DNA of 64,000 nucleotides from EW11 sp035765635 (lineage in GTDB: Bacteria > Verrucomicrobiota > Verrucomicrobiia > Opitutales > Opitutaceae): NCBI GenBank assembly GCA_035765635.1, contig DASTWZ010000012.1, positions 1 to 64,000 of the forward strand, read 5' to 3'. A model generated the notes under the pieces. The model searched no databases. It saw nothing but the letters and a program-made list of their open reading frames with translations, and was not told where the DNA came from. The position numbers and the translations under genes are program-made. This document shows, in pieces, positions 61,739 through 64,000 of the stretch (positions are counted from its first letter, which is position 1; every line of letters starts with the position of its first letter).

Positions 61739-62511
61739 GCGAGGTGGGACATTTGCTGTCCCACGGGCCGCCTCTCCCGGGAATATGCACCCGGTGAATT
61801 AGCTTTGTGAGAATCGCGGACGGCTCCCGATAAGCAAAAAGCGACACGATCGCCATGCTCAGAATTGGCAGAAAGTCCCTCGCGTTTCGCAGCTGAAAGA
61901 GCTCGGCTTCGGCAATTCTGGCAATTTTCGAACCAACGGAGCAACGCCGGATCAGCAGAACCTCATCCGTGGTGGCCCAGCGCAGCGTCGCAGCCGGCAA
62001 AACGTTGTCCACGGCTGCCCAACGGAATGCCGGCCCTCCGGCCGGCAGGCCTCGCCAGCGTCCCGCGAAGCGGGACTCTTTTTTTAGGGTTGGCCGGCCG
62101 GGAGGCCGGCGCTCCGTTGGGGGCGCGGCGAATCTTATTGGCATTGAGAAAAGGACACTACAGCTGCGTTCAGAAAGAACGCCGCGCTGGCTTCAAAAAG
62201 CCGCGCCCTCGGTGGCGCGGTTTTTTTGCCGGAGCGCTGGCGTCCTCGCCGGCATTCTATTTTATGGTCCGCGCCGAAAGCGCGGACGGACTCGATCGCC
62301 GCGTCGCGAGGAAGCGAGTCCGCGACTTGCGCCGCGATAGAAAAGGTTGGCCGCCCGGGAGGCCGGCGCTCCGTTGGGTTGTCTCGCTTGCTTCGGGTTT
62401 CCCTGTTTCCGGGCCGCCTCTGTTTCCGGGGCTCCCTTGTTTCGGCGCGCTGCCGAACAACGCCGACCTCACTGCAACCGTTACGATGCGAAAGCGAACT
62501 TGGTCTCCCGG
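61739..62511. repeat. Repeat-dense gap next to the AT-rich island
   Basis: From 62021 onward the gap carries stacked repeats: type C in both orientations (around 62030-62050, 62090-62117, 62346-62374), hairpin tcccgcgaagcggga with a T-run (about 62061-62087), a type A arm (62231-62256), and a type B unit (62267-62295). The left part (61739-62020) is unique and AT-richer; a 186-codon minus-strand frame there continues upstream of the hypothetical gene but lacks protein character and crosses a repeat. Confidence 0.65.
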
Positions 62512-64000
62512 CTACTTCTTCCTCGCGGCGGCGGCGTCTTCTCGGGCTTTTTGCTTCGCGGCTAGGGCGTCGGCGCGGGCTTTTTGTTTGGCGGCAATGG
62601 CGTCGGCGCGAGCTTGGGCTCTAGCTTCGGCGGCGGCTTGCGCGTCGGCCTTCGCTTTCGCTTGCGCGGCGAGGGCGTCTTCCTGCGCTTTCTTTTTCGC
62701 GGCTTCGGCCTCGGCTTTGGCTTTTTCGGCGGCGGCCAACTCTTCGGCTTCGGCGGCTTTTGCTTCAGCGGGCATGTTGGCCACGCTGGTTTCGTCTGAG
62801 ACGGTGACCATGTAGCGCTTCACCGCATTGCCCGACGGCGCGAGAAAGTGCAGCGAGCCATCAGGCTTCATGCCCCAGGCGGACATGTAGCTCTCGAAGC
62901 CTTCTTCGAACGTGGGGCCTTTGCGGCCATCGTAGTAAAGTTGATAGAACGGCCTCACGCCCGGGGCGGATTCGCGGGTGAGCCAGAGCACGTGCTTGCC
63001 GTCCGGAGTGAAGGTAGGAATGCGAATAATGTAATTCGAGTTCGTCGGAACGAGCTGGCCATCGATCACGAGCCCTGTGCGGCTCGGGTTCTTCTTGTCA
63101 TAACCGCGGAAGACGCTGTGCGCGCTGTCCGGGCTGAAGATCACATACGAGACGAGGCCCGTCTGCGTGCGCAGGAAATACGCGGGCTCGATGCCGTCGA
63201 CTTCGGCGCCGTCGACCATCAGGCGGGCATCGTCATTGCGCGTGCCGGGCAGGGTGGCGAAGGCGTAGTGCTGGCCATCAGGACTGAAAATAAAACTGTC
63301 GCCGATCACGCGTCGCCCGGCCTGGAGGACGTTCTTGCCGTCGACGATCGCGCTGAAATTACGATTCATGCCGTCCAGCGTGCCATAGCCATAGCGCGCG
63401 CCTTTTTGGCTGAGCGCGAGAGCAGCCACTTGGCCGGCCATGAGTTCGAAACCCTCGGATTCCGCGCCGTCGACAATCAGGAAACTCTTGCTTCCCGCAT
63501 AGGCCTGATAAATCGCTTTCGACGAATCGGGCGTGAAGACCAGATTCGTGACGCCAGCATAGCTTTGGCCGACTTTTCCGTCGGTGACGACGAAGCCAGA
63601 GCCGGACGGCGTGCGGCACGCGGCCATGTAGTGTTTGCCGTCGGGACTGAAAACGACGGATTGCGGGTCTTTCGCGTCGGACACCGGTTTGCCATCGACG
63701 AAAAGCGTGAGCGGTCCGCCCTGCTTCACTTGGGCGGCCGCCGCGTAGCGTCCGTTTTTCGGCGCGAGCCAGATCTTGTCCGAGATGGCGGCGCTCTTGA
63801 TCACGGCTTTGCCGTCAACCACCAGCTGCGGCTGCGCCGAACCGGAAGCGCCGCGGGTCATGATGAGGCGATTGTCCGAAGTGAAGACGGGGCGGAAGCC
63901 GATGTTGCCGGCTTCCTTGCCGTCGACCACGGCGGTCCACTCTTCAGCCGATGCACCGCCTTTTCGCCCGAGATAGACCCAGCGACTCTCGTCGGCGCTG
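62512..64000 (-). CDS. Propeller-repeat protein with TolA-like Ala/Lys/Glu tail (partial, runs off the right edge)
   Basis: The frame is open to the window edge (upstream residues read SADESRWVYLGRKGGASAEE), so the N-terminus and signal are outside. At least 496 residues are visible. The first part is built of WD40/TolB-like beta repeats with recurring (V/I)VDGK and FSPDGKHY/FTPDGKH blocks (for example WTAVVDGKEAG, LTLFVDGKPV, VVFSPDGKHYMAA, FIFSPDGQHYAFA), a multi-blade propeller. From about residue 390 of the visible part the sequence changes into a 90-residue repetitive coiled coil of Ala, Lys and Glu (AEKAKAEAEAAKKKAQEDAL), as in the TolA stalk. It is probably an envelope or periplasmic protein; the function is unknown. 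Confidence 0.8.
   Translation of the reverse strand, partial: SADESRWVYLGRKGGASAEEWTAVVDGKEAGNIGFRPVFTSDNRLIMTRGASGSAQPQLVVDGKAVIKSAAISDKIWLAPKNGRYAAAAQVKQGGPLTLFVDGKPVSDAKDPQSVVFSPDGKHYMAACRTPSGSGFVVTDGKVGQSYAGVTNLVFTPDSSKAIYQAYAGSKSFLIVDGAESEGFELMAGQVAALALSQKGARYGYGTLDGMNRNFSAIVDGKNVLQAGRRVIGDSFIFSPDGQHYAFATLPGTRNDDARLMVDGAEVDGIEPAYFLRTQTGLVSYVIFSPDSAHSVFRGYDKKNPSRTGLVIDGQLVPTNSNYIIRIPTFTPDGKHVLWLTRESAPGVRPFYQLYYDGRKGPTFEEGFESYMSAWGMKPDGSLHFLAPSGNAVKRYMVTVSDETSVANMPAEAKAAEAEELAAAEKAKAEAEAAKKKAQEDALAAQAKAKADAQAAAEARAQARADAIAAKQKARADALAAKQKAREDAAAARKK

Noticed and set aside
1..64000. CRISPR arrays, prophage, insertion sequences, tRNA and rRNA genes
   Set aside because: No regularly spaced repeats with unique spacers, no transposase or phage structural genes, and no tRNA T-loop signature in a fitting fold were found by eye.

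Overview
The window looks like chromosomal DNA of a Verrucomicrobiota bacterium close to Opitutaceae. This is an inference from gene content and style: GC-rich genes, two large TonB-dependent receptors of the type common in Opitutus relatives, a propeller-sensor histidine kinase beside a receptor and a family 2 glycosidase, PadR plus large duplicated-type ABC permeases, and several families of GC-rich or AT/GC-mixed intergenic repeats that recur between unrelated genes. No rRNA, tRNA, CRISPR array, insertion sequence or prophage was recognised.

Layout. 0.4-2.5 kb: gluconokinase, a small membrane protein and a stand-alone SIR2-like protein. 2.5-12.9 kb: a carbohydrate-sensing and uptake locus, with a NarL-type regulator and a 997-residue propeller histidine kinase facing a TonB-dependent receptor and a secreted family 2 glycoside hydrolase. 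12.9-17.0 kb: MgtE magnesium transporter, MscS-type channel and two Hsp20 chaperones. 17.3-27.4 kb: methyltransferase, AraC regulator, polytopic membrane protein, PatB/MalY lyase, DCC-family protein, glycyl-tRNA synthetase, a degenerate short-chain dehydrogenase and an ECF sigma factor of the SnoaL-tailed kind.

27.4-35.9 kb is the most unusual part. Five tightly overlapping genes encode proteins resembling the VirB8, VirB9/TraK/DotH and VirB10/DotG parts of a type IV secretion core complex, a coiled-coil lipoprotein and a P-loop ATPase that is not VirB4, VirB11 or VirD4. After a repeat-filled gap come three more overlapping genes: a membrane protein with a secretin-N-like periplasmic domain and a long cytoplasmic coiled coil, a soluble coiled-coil protein and an exported protein. 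No relaxase, coupling protein, pilin or conjugation ATPase is present, so this reads as an envelope-spanning machine built on a T4SS-like scaffold and otherwise undescribed.

36.1-64 kb: aldo/keto reductase, orphan hybrid histidine kinase, secreted clan GH-A-like glycosidase with its PadR regulator, a complete potCDBA-type polyamine ABC transporter, an XRE-ImmA/PIN toxin-antitoxin-like pair, a lipase gene broken by an in-frame TAG right after the catalytic serine motif, a siderophore-type receptor, a B12-dependent class II ribonucleotide reductase, a PadR/ABC-permease pair with two near-identical 17-bp palindromic operators, an amidohydrolase, and then an AT-rich two-gene island (59.8-61.7 kb) of unknown function that looks acquired and may be a defence module. 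The right edge cuts a propeller-repeat protein with a TolA-like Ala/Lys/Glu tail.
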